This document shows, piece after piece, positions 1 to 6,753 of a stretch of DNA of 7,474 nucleotides. Under the pieces are notes generated by a model. The model saw only the letters and a program-made list of their open reading frames with translations. It searched no databases and was not told the DNA's origin. This DNA is from Veillonellaceae bacterium. GTDB taxonomy: Bacteria > Bacillota_C > Negativicutes > UBA1444. Location of the stretch: assembly GCA_012798135.1 (NCBI GenBank), contig JAAZNU010000229.1, positions 1-7,474 on the forward strand. Reading direction: 5' to 3'. A program made the position numbers and the translations under genes. How positions within the stretch are numbered: the stretch's first letter is position 1; each line of letters opens with the position of its first letter.

Positions 1-163
1 GACAACTCCCTTGCCCGCACTCGGGGCAGGGCCACCGGCTGCCCGGAGAAAAGTCGACGTAAAGGTCCACTTGACCGGCTTCCAGATCGGCTTCGATGCG
101 TGTAAAAGTCCAGGGATCCTTAAGACCTAACAGGGCTTCCATGAAGGGCTTGATTTCGTCCAC
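1..163 (-). CDS. ISL3-like transposase, N-terminal part (runs off left edge)
   Basis: This is the first 54 codons of a transposase, read on the minus strand and cut by the window edge. The readable part has an ALLGLKDPW segment at residues 10-18, an acidic DLEAGQVDLYVDF stretch, and a GSRWPCPECG motif at residues 41-50. That CPxCG pair begins the zinc-binding domain typical of ISL3-family transposases. This family match is from memory of the motif pattern; the catalytic DDE domain lies outside the window. I chose the GTG at 163-161 because a strong GAGGGGAG ribosome site (180-173) sits nine bases before it and the protein then begins MDEIKPFMEALLGL, a usual ISL3 opening. The frame is open for 25 codons further upstream but has no better start. 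The gene points the same way as the glycan operon. Whether the transposase is intact cannot be judged from this end. Confidence 0.72.
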   Translation of the reverse strand, partial: MDEIKPFMEALLGLKDPWTFTRIEADLEAGQVDLYVDFSPGSRWPCPECGQGSC

Positions 164-270
164 GGGAATGATCTCCCCTCTCGGGAAAGTGAACTGCAAG
201 CCCAGATTACCAGCTTTCAGGAATGAGTGTAGAGGCTACTCACCCATACAAAATAGCGAAGAACCTTTTT
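164..270. other. Non-coding IS leader and junction with the glycan operon
   Basis: Between the transposase start and the GT2 stop I see only the IS leader and its presumed terminal repeat. A T-run on the plus strand (266-272; A-run on the minus strand) immediately follows the GT2 reading frame. There is no GC-rich hairpin before it, so I do not call a terminator. The short frame on the plus strand across this stretch has no recognisable content. Confidence 0.4.
173..180 (-). promoter_or_regulatory. Ribosome binding site for the IS transposase
   Basis: The minus strand reads GAGGGGAG here, nine bases before the GTG at 163. This site is the main reason for preferring that GTG over the longer open frame upstream. 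Confidence 0.5.
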
Positions 271-1089
271 TTACTTATGTACATAAAAAAAATTATATAA
301 TAAATTAATCCAACGATCTCCAATCAAACCACGCAGAACTTCTTTTATTACAGCTTTTGCATAATTAAGATAACATTTTAAAAAAGGTATTTTTAATCCG
401 AATTCTCTTGATATTCGCCGTTCTTCTTTCCAAGACAGCCTCTCTCCCGAACCTGGACCCCAAGACAGCCCCCCAATTGAGAAACGTGTTACTTCCACTG
501 GGGCAAAGAGGGGGTCTCTTTTTATCACCTCTTGGGTTATGAACTTGCTATCGCCAGCAATTTTAAGAGTCTCATCAAATGTTTGTGTCCCGTTGAATAA
601 GGACCTATGTTGGAATGTTGCGGGGTGAGGTGGCAATTGAATATTGGCCCGACTATATTTCCCTTTAAGGTTCGCCCAAGGTTCTCCAACAGAGAATAAT
701 GTTTCTTCGGTCCCTCTCCTTGAAACCAATAGAATCCCGTAAACTAACCCATGCTTGGGATATGCTTCCCTCAAAAAAGGAAGCACATTTTCAAGGACCT
801 TCTCATCCACTAAACAATCGTCTGATCCTAAGAACAGCACCCATTCTCCCCTTATATGCGGGATGGCTTTGTTCCATGCGTTATAGATTCCCTTGTCAGG
901 CTCGGATACCCAGTAGGCAATCTTCCCTTCGTTTTCCTTGATGATTTCGACGGTTCCGTCTGTTGAAGCCCCGTCGATCATGATATGTTCGACCGCCTTG
1001 AATGTCTGGTTGGCCACGCTATCAATGCAACGCTGGAGCAATAGGACCGAATTATAAGTTGCGGTGACGATTGAAATGTATGGCTTCAT
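271..1089 (-). CDS. GT2-family glycosyltransferase (WcaE-like)
   Basis: This 272-residue cytoplasmic or membrane-associated transferase probably adds one sugar to the lipid-linked repeat unit from a nucleotide-sugar donor. The GT-A fold of family GT2 is clear: ISIVTATYNS at residues 5-14, the nucleotide-binding MIDGASTDGT at 37-46, SEPDKGIYNAWNKAI at 62-76, and the metal-binding LGSDD at 87-91. The later HPATF motif and KIAGDSKF segment match the colanic-acid WcaE-like subgroup. There are no obvious membrane spans. The ATG start overlaps the fcl stop as ATGA, so translation is probably coupled. Directly following the GDP-fucose genes makes it a candidate fucosyltransferase, but the sequence does not fix donor or acceptor. 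The last roughly 49 codons are markedly AT-rich compared with the rest, and the IS edge is five bases past the stop. The length looks complete for the subgroup. Confidence 0.88.
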   Translation of the reverse strand: MKPYISIVTATYNSVLLLQRCIDSVANQTFKAVEHIMIDGASTDGTVEIIKENEGKIAYWVSEPDKGIYNAWNKAIPHIRGEWVLFLGSDDCLVDEKVLENVLPFLREAYPKHGLVYGILLVSRRGTEETLFSVGEPWANLKGKYSRANIQLPPHPATFQHRSLFNGTQTFDETLKIAGDSKFITQEVIKRDPLFAPVEVTRFSIGGLSWGPGSGERLSWKEERRISREFGLKIPFLKCYLNYAKAVIKEVLRGLIGDRWINLLYNFFYVHK

Positions 1090-2036
1090 CTCTTGCTCAG
1101 AGCTCCGGCTCGTGTCTTTTCCAAGAAATCACGATAGGTCGTGAATATCCCTTCTTCCAAGCTGATTCGGTGGTACCAGCCCGCCCTGTGCAATCGATCG
1201 ACGCATAATAATTTTCGCAGGGTGCCGTCAGGCTTGGTCGCGTCCCAATTAATTTTTCCTTTAAAACCTATACTACGTTTCACGATTTCTGCCAGTTTTC
1301 GGATCTCAAGGTCCTCGCCTGTTCCGATGTTTATGATCTCACCATCTTCGTAGTGGTTCATCAGGAAAATGCACGCGTCAGCCAGGTCGTCAACATGGAG
1401 GAACTCCCGCCTTGGCGATCCGGTGCCCCAAAGCGTTACAAATGGCTCTCCGTTCACCTTTGCCTCATGGAACTTGCGGATCAGGGCGGGAATCACGTGG
1501 CTGTTCTGGAGGTCGTAATTGTCATTGGGACCATAAAGGTTGGCTGGCATCACGGAGATGTAGTTGCAGCCGTACTGGGCACGATAGGCTTGGCACATCT
1601 TGATTCCGGCGATCTTGGCCACTGCGTAAGCTTCGTTAGTCTTCTCTAATGGACCAGTCAACAGGTATTCCTCATGAATTGGCTGGGGGCAGTCCCGTGG
1701 GTAAATACAGGAACTCCCCAGGAAAAGCAGTTTCTTTACCCCTTGGGCCCGGGCAGACTCCAGAATATTGGACTGGATTGCCAAGTTCTCGTAAATGAAC
1801 TGCCCCGGATAAGCACTATTAGCCAGGATGCCCCCCACTTTTGCCGCGGCAAGAAAAACATATTCAGGTTTCTCGCTCTCAAAAAAACGTTCCACATGCT
1901 CCTGCCGACGGAGGTCCAGTTCTGATTTCGTGCGTAACACAAGATTCATGTAGCCTTCCGCTTCAAGTTTTCGAACTAGGGCTGACCCGACAAGGCCTCG
2001 GTGCCCCGCCACATAAATTTTCGCTCCCTTTTGCAT
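1086..2036 (-). CDS. fcl: GDP-L-fucose synthase (GDP-4-keto-6-deoxymannose epimerase/reductase)
   Basis: This 316-residue enzyme converts GDP-4-keto-6-deoxy-D-mannose to GDP-L-fucose by 3,5-epimerisation and NADPH-dependent reduction in the cytosol. It is an extended short-chain dehydrogenase. The nucleotide-binding GHRGLVGSAL is at residues 11-20, and the GSSCIYP motif carries Ser108 and Cys110. Tyr137 and Lys141 form the YxxxK catalytic pair, and His180 follows in the QNSHVIPALI segment. These are the residues known for the E. coli enzyme, shifted by one, so it should be active. Length is normal for the family. I place the start at the ATG at 2036 rather than the GTG six bases upstream, because AAGAAGG at 2051-2045 is eight bases from the ATG but only two from the GTG. 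It follows gmd by 31 bases and overlaps the GT2 start by ATGA. It defines the sugar made by this locus as L-fucose. Confidence 0.95.
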   Translation of the reverse strand: MQKGAKIYVAGHRGLVGSALVRKLEAEGYMNLVLRTKSELDLRRQEHVERFFESEKPEYVFLAAAKVGGILANSAYPGQFIYENLAIQSNILESARAQGVKKLLFLGSSCIYPRDCPQPIHEEYLLTGPLEKTNEAYAVAKIAGIKMCQAYRAQYGCNYISVMPANLYGPNDNYDLQNSHVIPALIRKFHEAKVNGEPFVTLWGTGSPRREFLHVDDLADACIFLMNHYEDGEIINIGTGEDLEIRKLAEIVKRSIGFKGKINWDATKPDGTLRKLLCVDRLHRAGWYHRISLEEGIFTTYRDFLEKTRAGALSKR

Positions 2037-2044
2037 GATCACGG

Positions 2045-2051
2045 CCTTCTT
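2045..2051 (-). promoter_or_regulatory. Ribosome binding site deciding the fcl start
   Basis: The minus strand reads AAGAAGG, eight bases before the ATG at 2036 and two bases before the in-frame GTG at 2042. The spacing favours the ATG. Confidence 0.5.
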
Positions 2052-2052
2052 T

Positions 2053-2072
2053 CTATTTCAACCTATTTCAAC
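2053..2072 (-). repeat. Perfect 10-bp tandem duplication across the gmd stop codon
   Basis: The minus strand reads GTTGAAATAG twice in direct succession (plus strand CTATTTCAAC at 2053-2062 and 2063-2072). The gmd stop codon TGA lies inside the first copy in the direction of transcription, so the duplication lengthens the gmd-fcl spacer by ten bases without affecting either protein. It looks like a replication-slippage product. Confidence 0.8.
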
Positions 2073-3183
2073 GGAACTGGCCGAGTTCCTCGATGCGCAG
2101 AGGAGAGGAAAAACCTCCGTCACGACAATGGCGTTCCTTCCGGAACCTTTCAAGATCAGAGGCCACCATTTCCTTCACCAATTCTTCAAAAGTAGTCCGT
2201 GCAATCCAGCCCAAGTTTGCCTTCGCTTTGGAGGGATCTCCTAACAATAACTCCACCTCAGTGGGCCGGAAATACCTAGGATCTACCTCTACCAGAACTT
2301 CGCCCGTCTTAGAATTCCGCGCCTTCTCTTCCACACCCTTGCCTTCCCAGATCAGTTCAAAACCGAGTTCCCGGAAAGCAAGCGTGGCAAATTCCCTGAC
2401 CGTATGGGTCCGACCGGTGGCGATCACATAATCGTCGGGCTTTTCCTGCTGAAGCATAAGCCACATAGCCTCCACGTAGTCCTTTGCATGCCCCCAGTCC
2501 CGCTTTGCGTCCAGATTCCCCAAGTAGAGCTTCCTCTGAAGGCCAAGGGCGATCCTTGCCACCGCACGGGTGATTTTCCTCGATACAAAGGTTTCTCCTC
2601 GCAAGGGAGATTCGTGGTTAAAAAGGATCCCGTTCGAGGCATGGAGCCCATAGGCTTCTCGGTAATTTACTGTGATCCAGTAAGCATATAGCTTAGCTGC
2701 TGCATAGGGGCTTCTTGGGTAAAACGGGGTCGTTTCTCTTTGGGGAATCTCCTGGGCTTTCCCGAAGAGTTCGCTAGTGGAAGCCTGGTAAAAACGGGTT
2801 TTTTTCTCTAGCCCCAGCATCCGGATCGCCTCCAGGAGACGTAATGTCCCCAGTGCATCGCTGTTGGCCGTGTATTCGGGAGTTTCGAAGGAAACCTGCA
2901 CATGACTCTGCGCTCCGAGGTTGTAGATTTCGTCTGGTTTGACTTCCTGGACAATTCCGATGAGGTTCGTCGCATCTGTTAGGTCGCCGTAATGCAGTTT
3001 GAAGCGTACGTTTTCTTCGTGCGGGTCCTGGTAGAGGTGATCAATCCGCGCAGTATTGAAAAGGCTACTACGGCGCTTAATACCATGAACTTCGTAACCC
3101 TTTTTAAGCAAAAACTCTGCCAGATAGGCTCCATCCTGGCCGGTTATGCCAGTAACGAGTGCTTTCCTTTTTATTAAAAACAC
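2068..3183 (-). CDS. gmd: GDP-mannose 4,6-dehydratase
   Basis: This 371-residue enzyme catalyses the first step from GDP-D-mannose, giving GDP-4-keto-6-deoxy-D-mannose, the substrate of the next gene's product. It is an NADP-dependent extended short-chain dehydrogenase. The cofactor motif [16 protein letters not shown] starts at residue 11, and [13 protein letters not shown] is at 88-100. The catalytic set is Thr136 and Glu138 in STSELFG, with Tyr160 and Lys164 in SPYAAAK. The [19 protein letters not shown] block near 189 and the RPTEV segment near the C-terminus are hallmarks of this family, and the length equals that of typical bacterial Gmd. The only conventional in-frame start is the GTG at 3183, since an in-frame TAA lies eleven codons upstream with no ATG between. 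Its Shine-Dalgarno-like GAAAGGG abuts the GTG, which is unusually close. With fcl it forms the GDP-L-fucose module. Confidence 0.96.
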   Translation of the reverse strand: MFLIKRKALVTGITGQDGAYLAEFLLKKGYEVHGIKRRSSLFNTARIDHLYQDPHEENVRFKLHYGDLTDATNLIGIVQEVKPDEIYNLGAQSHVQVSFETPEYTANSDALGTLRLLEAIRMLGLEKKTRFYQASTSELFGKAQEIPQRETTPFYPRSPYAAAKLYAYWITVNYREAYGLHASNGILFNHESPLRGETFVSRKITRAVARIALGLQRKLYLGNLDAKRDWGHAKDYVEAMWLMLQQEKPDDYVIATGRTHTVREFATLAFRELGFELIWEGKGVEEKARNSKTGEVLVEVDPRYFRPTEVELLLGDPSKAKANLGWIARTTFEELVKEMVASDLERFRKERHCRDGGFSSPLRIEELGQFR

Positions 3184-3223
3184 CCCTTTCGTGCTTCTAC
3201 AATTGGCAGTTTAACTCATTATA
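3184..3223 (-). promoter_or_regulatory. Possible internal promoter before gmd
   Basis: The minus strand carries a perfect TATAAT (plus 3218-3223) formed by the last codon and the TAA stop of the upstream GT4 gene, about 35 bases before the gmd GTG. I see no good -35 hexamer at normal spacing, and the region is AT-rich, so chance is a fair explanation. If real, it would let gmd-fcl-GT2 be transcribed independently of the upstream genes. Confidence 0.2.
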
Positions 3224-4262
3224 CGTTTCTTAGATGTTCATATATTTGGCCGTATGATTTTATAAAATTAGAGTAATTGTTATTTTCAATTACCCAACTC
3301 TTACCTTTCTTTGAAAGCGTTAGCCAAATTGTGTGGTTATTCAAAAGCAGTTCTGCCTTTTCAACGAAATCTTCCAACGTAAAGCAAAGGAAACCACCAC
3401 CACTTTCTTCTATCATGCTCTTTAGTCTACCTACAGGCCTTGCAAGAACTGGCACTCCCAAAAACATCGCTTCCAAGGCTACAAGACCAAACCCTTCATA
3501 AAAGGAAGTCATGACCAAGACTTTTGATTTTCTCATAGTAATGTAGGGGTTTTCTTGAAAACCAAGAAATTCAACAGAATTTTCGATTCCCAGCGAACGC
3601 ACCATTTCATTGCAAGCCTCGTGCAGAGGACCTTCCCCAATTAAGCCTGCCTTTACCGGAATCCCCTTTTTTAGGATAGATGCAATGACCTTTACAAAAA
3701 AGAGAGGGTCTTTTGATTCATGCAACCTTCCAACAAATAGGAGGTCATATCCCCCAAAAACAGAATCTCTTTTTGATTTCTTTTCGATATCAAAAAAGTT
3801 GATGGCGTTTGGGATGACTACAGATTTTGAATCTAATATTTTTCTTAAATAGTGATTCGCAAAGACTTCATTTGAAACTCCAACAACAAGATTTGATCGC
3901 ATAACCGCATGAGCGAAAAGCAAACTCTTCAATCCAAGTTTTTGACTAAAAGGAACGGTGCTATGGAGATGAGATATGAGAGAAAACTTGAACGGCAAAA
4001 TAGAAGCCATAAAACTAGCCCAATAATCGTGAGCATGGATTACGTTTGGTTTATATTTAAGTACTTCTCGAAATAAGCAAAAAAAAGAACGGTCTTTTAG
4101 GGGAATAAATCTTATGTTTTTATTTCTCAAGTAATCTCGCACTTCCCCGTCTGGAGAGCAATAGACCATGTCGTATTGTTGTTGATATTCAAAAATAATC
4201 GAAGAGGCGATTCGTTCAGCTCCTCCTAAAGAACAACTACCAAGAAGATGCATTATTTTCAT
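3219..4262 (-). CDS. GT4-family glycosyltransferase, AT-rich
   Basis: This 347-residue GT-B fold transferase of family GT4 probably adds a sugar from a nucleotide donor with retention of configuration. SLGGAER at residues 11-17 is the N-terminal glycine loop, HAHD is at 76-79, and the linker VGRLHESKD opens the donor-binding domain at 177-185. GEGP lies at 209-212, and the donor-binding EX7E motif EGFGLVALE has Glu256 and Glu264. I start it at the ATG at 4262 because GGAAAGGA at 4278-4271 is eight bases upstream and the protein then begins MKIMHLLGSCSLGGAER. A longer frame beginning at 4298 would overlap the previous gene by 35 bases. It begins one base after that gene's TAG stop. It ends in TAA followed at once by TGA. 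Base composition is far more AT-rich than the flanking operon (25% GC at 3241-3300, 30% at 4081-4140), which suggests acquisition from a different background. The sugar specificity is unknown. Confidence 0.9.
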   Translation of the reverse strand: MKIMHLLGSCSLGGAERIASSIIFEYQQQYDMVYCSPDGEVRDYLRNKNIRFIPLKDRSFFCLFREVLKYKPNVIHAHDYWASFMASILPFKFSLISHLHSTVPFSQKLGLKSLLFAHAVMRSNLVVGVSNEVFANHYLRKILDSKSVVIPNAINFFDIEKKSKRDSVFGGYDLLFVGRLHESKDPLFFVKVIASILKKGIPVKAGLIGEGPLHEACNEMVRSLGIENSVEFLGFQENPYITMRKSKVLVMTSFYEGFGLVALEAMFLGVPVLARPVGRLKSMIEESGGGFLCFTLEDFVEKAELLLNNHTIWLTLSKKGKSWVIENNNYSNFIKSYGQIYEHLRNV

Positions 4263-4263
4263 C

Positions 4264-5412
4264 CTATGGATCCTTTCCAAGATTAGACTGATCGACATTT
4301 TTCTTTGTATAAATTATTGCTTCATAAAAATTAAATGTTTTACTGACCATCGATTCCCTTTGATATTTTCCCTCATAGAACAACCTAGAATTTATCCCCA
4401 TAGCAACTCTTCTCTTGGAGTCCAGCAACAATCTTTTTATTTTAATTGCTAGTTCCGAAGGTTCTGTTTTCGAAGTAAGGTACCCATTCTTTTCACTAGT
4501 TACCAACTCCCCGCAGCCCCCGACATCGGAACAAACAACGGGTAACCCCGCCCTCATTGCCTCGATAATCGTTAGGGGTAATCCCTCCCAGTTAGAAATC
4601 AGCAGGAAAAGCTGGCACTTGGCCAACCTTGCTGCTACGTCGTTGCAAAGACCGGGAAAAGATACTCGCTCCTTCAATCCAAGAAGATTTGCATGGGCCT
4701 CCATTTCTTTTTTGAGAGGACCGTCGCCGATCAACTCCAAGTGCCAATCCAGTTCCCGCAGCTCAGCAAGGGCATCAAGCAACAATTTGTGATTCTTCTG
4801 CTTATCGAACCTGGCCACCATTACAAGCCTTGGGGGCTGTCTTGCTGGGTCCGCCCTCAGTTCCGGAGGAATGTCAGGGATTCCGTTATGGATTGTAACA
4901 ATTTGACTTGGGCTACAGACCTTTTCCCTTATGGCCAATTGCCGGTCGTATTCGGAAACCGCGATGATCCCGTTTCCTTTTTTCACCGCAGCCCTTTCAA
5001 CCCACTTGTAAAATTGCCTCTTCACCGGATGAATCCCCTCCGTGAACGAAAAACCATGCGCTGTAAATAGCGAGGGGATACCTAGGTTGAAAGCTGCATA
5101 CCTTCCCAGAACCCCTGCCTTGGAAGAGTGCGCATGTACAATATCCGGTCTCAGTTTCTCAAGTATCCCCTTAATTTCTTTGTATGCTCTAAAGTCCCAC
5201 AAGGGGTTTATCTCTCTTACGAGGTGCGGAACCGAGATCACCCTTACCTCTCGTTCCCTGAGCATTTCACAAAAAGGCCCATTCCCGCCGACAAGTACTT
5301 CGACCTGGTTCCCTTCTTCCAACATTGCACTTGCCAGATCTCGAACATGAATACTGGCCCCGCCGATGGAATCCGACTGGGTGATGACATAGGCGATATG
5401 CAGCCGCCTCAC
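4264..5412 (-). CDS. GT4-family glycosyltransferase, composition mosaic
   Basis: This 382-residue retaining GT-B transferase probably adds an early sugar to the lipid-linked intermediate, as its gene directly follows the initiating transferase. Visible motifs in order are IGGASIHVRDLA at residues 16-27, IVHAHSSKAG at 91-100, TAHGF at 117-121, VSEYDR at 152-157, HNGI at 175-178, VARFDKQKNH at 199-208, IGDGPL at 228-233, and the EX7E motif with Glu276 and Glu284 in EGLPLTIIE. DVGGCGELV follows. The start is a GTG at 5412 that overlaps the previous stop as GTGA, with GGAGG about eleven bases upstream. The coding sequence is GC-rich down to about position 4500 (residue 304), then abruptly AT-rich (28-38% GC) for its last roughly 78 codons, continuous with the AT-rich downstream gene. 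The reading frame crosses this break intact. Donor and acceptor cannot be assigned. Confidence 0.92.
   Translation of the reverse strand: MRRLHIAYVITQSDSIGGASIHVRDLASAMLEEGNQVEVLVGGNGPFCEMLREREVRVISVPHLVREINPLWDFRAYKEIKGILEKLRPDIVHAHSSKAGVLGRYAAFNLGIPSLFTAHGFSFTEGIHPVKRQFYKWVERAAVKKGNGIIAVSEYDRQLAIREKVCSPSQIVTIHNGIPDIPPELRADPARQPPRLVMVARFDKQKNHKLLLDALAELRELDWHLELIGDGPLKKEMEAHANLLGLKERVSFPGLCNDVAARLAKCQLFLLISNWEGLPLTIIEAMRAGLPVVCSDVGGCGELVTSEKNGYLTSKTEPSELAIKIKRLLLDSKRRVAMGINSRLFYEGKYQRESMVSKTFNFYEAIIYTKKNVDQSNLGKDP
4271..4278 (-). promoter_or_regulatory. Ribosome binding site deciding the second GT4 start
   Basis: The minus strand reads GGAAAGGA here, eight bases before the ATG at 4262. It lies inside the last codons of the preceding GT4 gene and supports the shorter start over the frame opening at 4298. 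Confidence 0.5.
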
Positions 5413-6731
5413 CTTGCACCCCGCCTCCCCACCATGATCTCCAGCGTTTTTAGCAGGATCTGCAGGTCCAGCATGAGCGACCGCCTCTTGACGTAGTACA
5501 GGTCGTACTCCAGCTTGCGCTTCGTGCCTTCCAGGTCATACGCATAATCATAGTTGATCTGGGCCCAGCCGGTGATGCCGGGTTTCGCCTCGTGCCGGTA
5601 ATCGTAAAACGGGATCGCTTCCCGGAACCGCTCGACGAAGGCGGGCTGCTCGGGGCGCGGCCCCACCAGGCTCATCTTGCCCCTCAAAACGTCCCAGAGC
5701 TGCGGCAGTTCGTCCAGGCGAGTCTTTCGCAAGACCCTCCCGACCTTCGTGATCCGGTGTTCTTCCCTGTCAGCGAAGGCCGGCGTTTCGTTTCCCTCCT
5801 CCCGCACCGTCATCGTGCGGAACTTGTGCATCCGGTAGATTGTCCAGTCCAGCCCCACCCGGTCCTGGACGAAGAAGGCACCGCCCTTCGAATCCAGCCG
5901 GATGGCCAGGGCGACGGCGCCCATCAGGGGAGAAAGCAGGACCAGGGCGCAGAGGGAAATCGCCACGTCCAGGATCCTCTGTACCGGGTCCAGCACGAGG
6001 TCGTTGAAAACCACCTCGTAATGGCTGCGAAACGTCTCCGCGACTTCCAGGGGGATCCTGCCCAGGGCCCGTTCGGCCAGGTTGGGCAAAAGGTCGACAC
6101 AGACGTTTCTGGCGGAAAGCTGCGCGAGAGTCTTGTGAAACCCGGCCCCTTTCATCGCTTCGGGGTCGGCCACCACCAGGAGCTTGCCGTTTTTCCCCCT
6201 GCAGGGACCCTCGCTAAGCCGGTCCGCGGCTTCGGCCAGAGGGATGAAAACCAGCGGTTCAAATCTCGTTCCAAGGCCAGCGGCGATCTCTTCCAGAAGC
6301 GGCTTCCACTTTTCGCTGCCCACGACCCAAACGGCCGTCGTCCTTTCGCCTTTGACAAACCAGCGGGACCAAACCATCCGGCCGATAACCCCCGCCGCCA
6401 GGTAGGAAAGAAAGACGGGGATGAAAAAGCGACGCGGAATGCGGGGAAACTGGGTCATCAGGAGGGAAACGGAAAGAATGCCGCCGAACAGGATCCCCTG
6501 CAGGGCTGACACCAACGCTTCGTATCGGTTCTTGAGCCGCGCCGGATCGTAGCCCCGGAACGCATACAGCCCCAGCGCCAGGCAGGCATGGATCACCGCG
6601 TACTGGCCCCAGTAGGGCTTCCCTTCGAAGACGAGGAAGCCGCCGACCGTCACGGTTGCCCAGAAGACCAGGCTTTCCAGCCCGAAAAGGGCGGTCATGG
6701 AAGTGGTGTAGCGGGAATTGGCCCGTAGCAT
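5409..6731 (-). CDS. Polyprenyl-phosphate sugar-1-phosphate transferase initiating glycan synthesis
   Basis: This 440-residue inner-membrane enzyme should transfer a sugar phosphate from a UDP-sugar to undecaprenyl phosphate, the first step of repeat-unit synthesis. The N-terminus has about four hydrophobic spans (roughly residues 12-36, 44-58, 76-93, 103-118). A soluble middle domain follows, then a hydrophobic helix at about 252-278 that leads the catalytic domain. The catalytic part shows VQDRVG, KFRTM at 303-307, TRLDELPQLWDVLRG with the Asp340-Glu341 pair, LVGPRPE at 355-361, and PGITGWAQINY. These are hallmarks of the bacterial sugar transferase family (WcaJ, WbaP and EpsB-type). The C-terminal part resembles the exosortase-associated subgroup, though no other gene here supports that. 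I chose the ATG at 6731 because GGGAGGG ends five bases before it and the protein then leads straight into the first span; the frame is open to 6872 but that extension is polar and unlike the family. It is GC-rich and heads the operon. Confidence 0.94.
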   Translation of the reverse strand: MLRANSRYTTSMTALFGLESLVFWATVTVGGFLVFEGKPYWGQYAVIHACLALGLYAFRGYDPARLKNRYEALVSALQGILFGGILSVSLLMTQFPRIPRRFFIPVFLSYLAAGVIGRMVWSRWFVKGERTTAVWVVGSEKWKPLLEEIAAGLGTRFEPLVFIPLAEAADRLSEGPCRGKNGKLLVVADPEAMKGAGFHKTLAQLSARNVCVDLLPNLAERALGRIPLEVAETFRSHYEVVFNDLVLDPVQRILDVAISLCALVLLSPLMGAVALAIRLDSKGGAFFVQDRVGLDWTIYRMHKFRTMTVREEGNETPAFADREEHRITKVGRVLRKTRLDELPQLWDVLRGKMSLVGPRPEQPAFVERFREAIPFYDYRHEAKPGITGWAQINYDYAYDLEGTKRKLEYDLYYVKRRSLMLDLQILLKTLEIMVGRRGAR

Positions 6732-6736
6732 GTCAT

Positions 6737-6743
6737 CCCTCCC
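6737..6743 (-). promoter_or_regulatory. Ribosome binding site deciding the sugar transferase start
   Basis: The minus strand reads GGGAGGG, five bases before the ATG at 6731. It is the strongest ribosome site in the operon and favours this start over the frame opening 47 codons upstream. Confidence 0.65.
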
Positions 6744-6753
6744 GTTTAAGTCC

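Larger units (their letters stand above)
1..265 (-). mobile_element. End of an ISL3-like insertion sequence
   Basis: The region from the transposase start out to about 265 is most simply the left part of an insertion sequence. Read on the minus strand, the putative outer end starts GGTTCTTCGC at 265 and continues with TATTTTGTATGGGTGAG. The general form (GG, TTCTTCGC, then an AT-rich stretch and TGGGTGA) resembles terminal inverted repeats of ISL3 elements as I recall them. Just outside 265 lies a run of A residues and the stop codon of the GT2 gene, so the boundary is plausible. The opposite end and the 8-bp target duplication expected for this family are not in the window, so the exact edge is an inference. 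Confidence 0.5.

Noticed and set aside
96..308. A 70-codon plus-strand frame across the IS leader and the GT2 3' end
   Set aside because: It is antisense to the transposase N-terminus and the glycosyltransferase end, has no domain features, and ends in low-complexity AT-rich codons.
4263..4298. A longer start for the second GT4 gene, overlapping the previous gene by 35 bases
   Set aside because: The ATG at 4262 has a well-placed ribosome site and gives the usual GT4 N-terminus; the extra 12 residues add nothing recognisable.
5592..6509. A 305-codon open frame on the plus strand opposite the sugar transferase
   Set aside because: It lies wholly antisense to a gene with clear catalytic motifs, is rich in Pro, His, Arg and Gln as expected of a GC-rich shadow frame, and shows no known domain or ribosome site.
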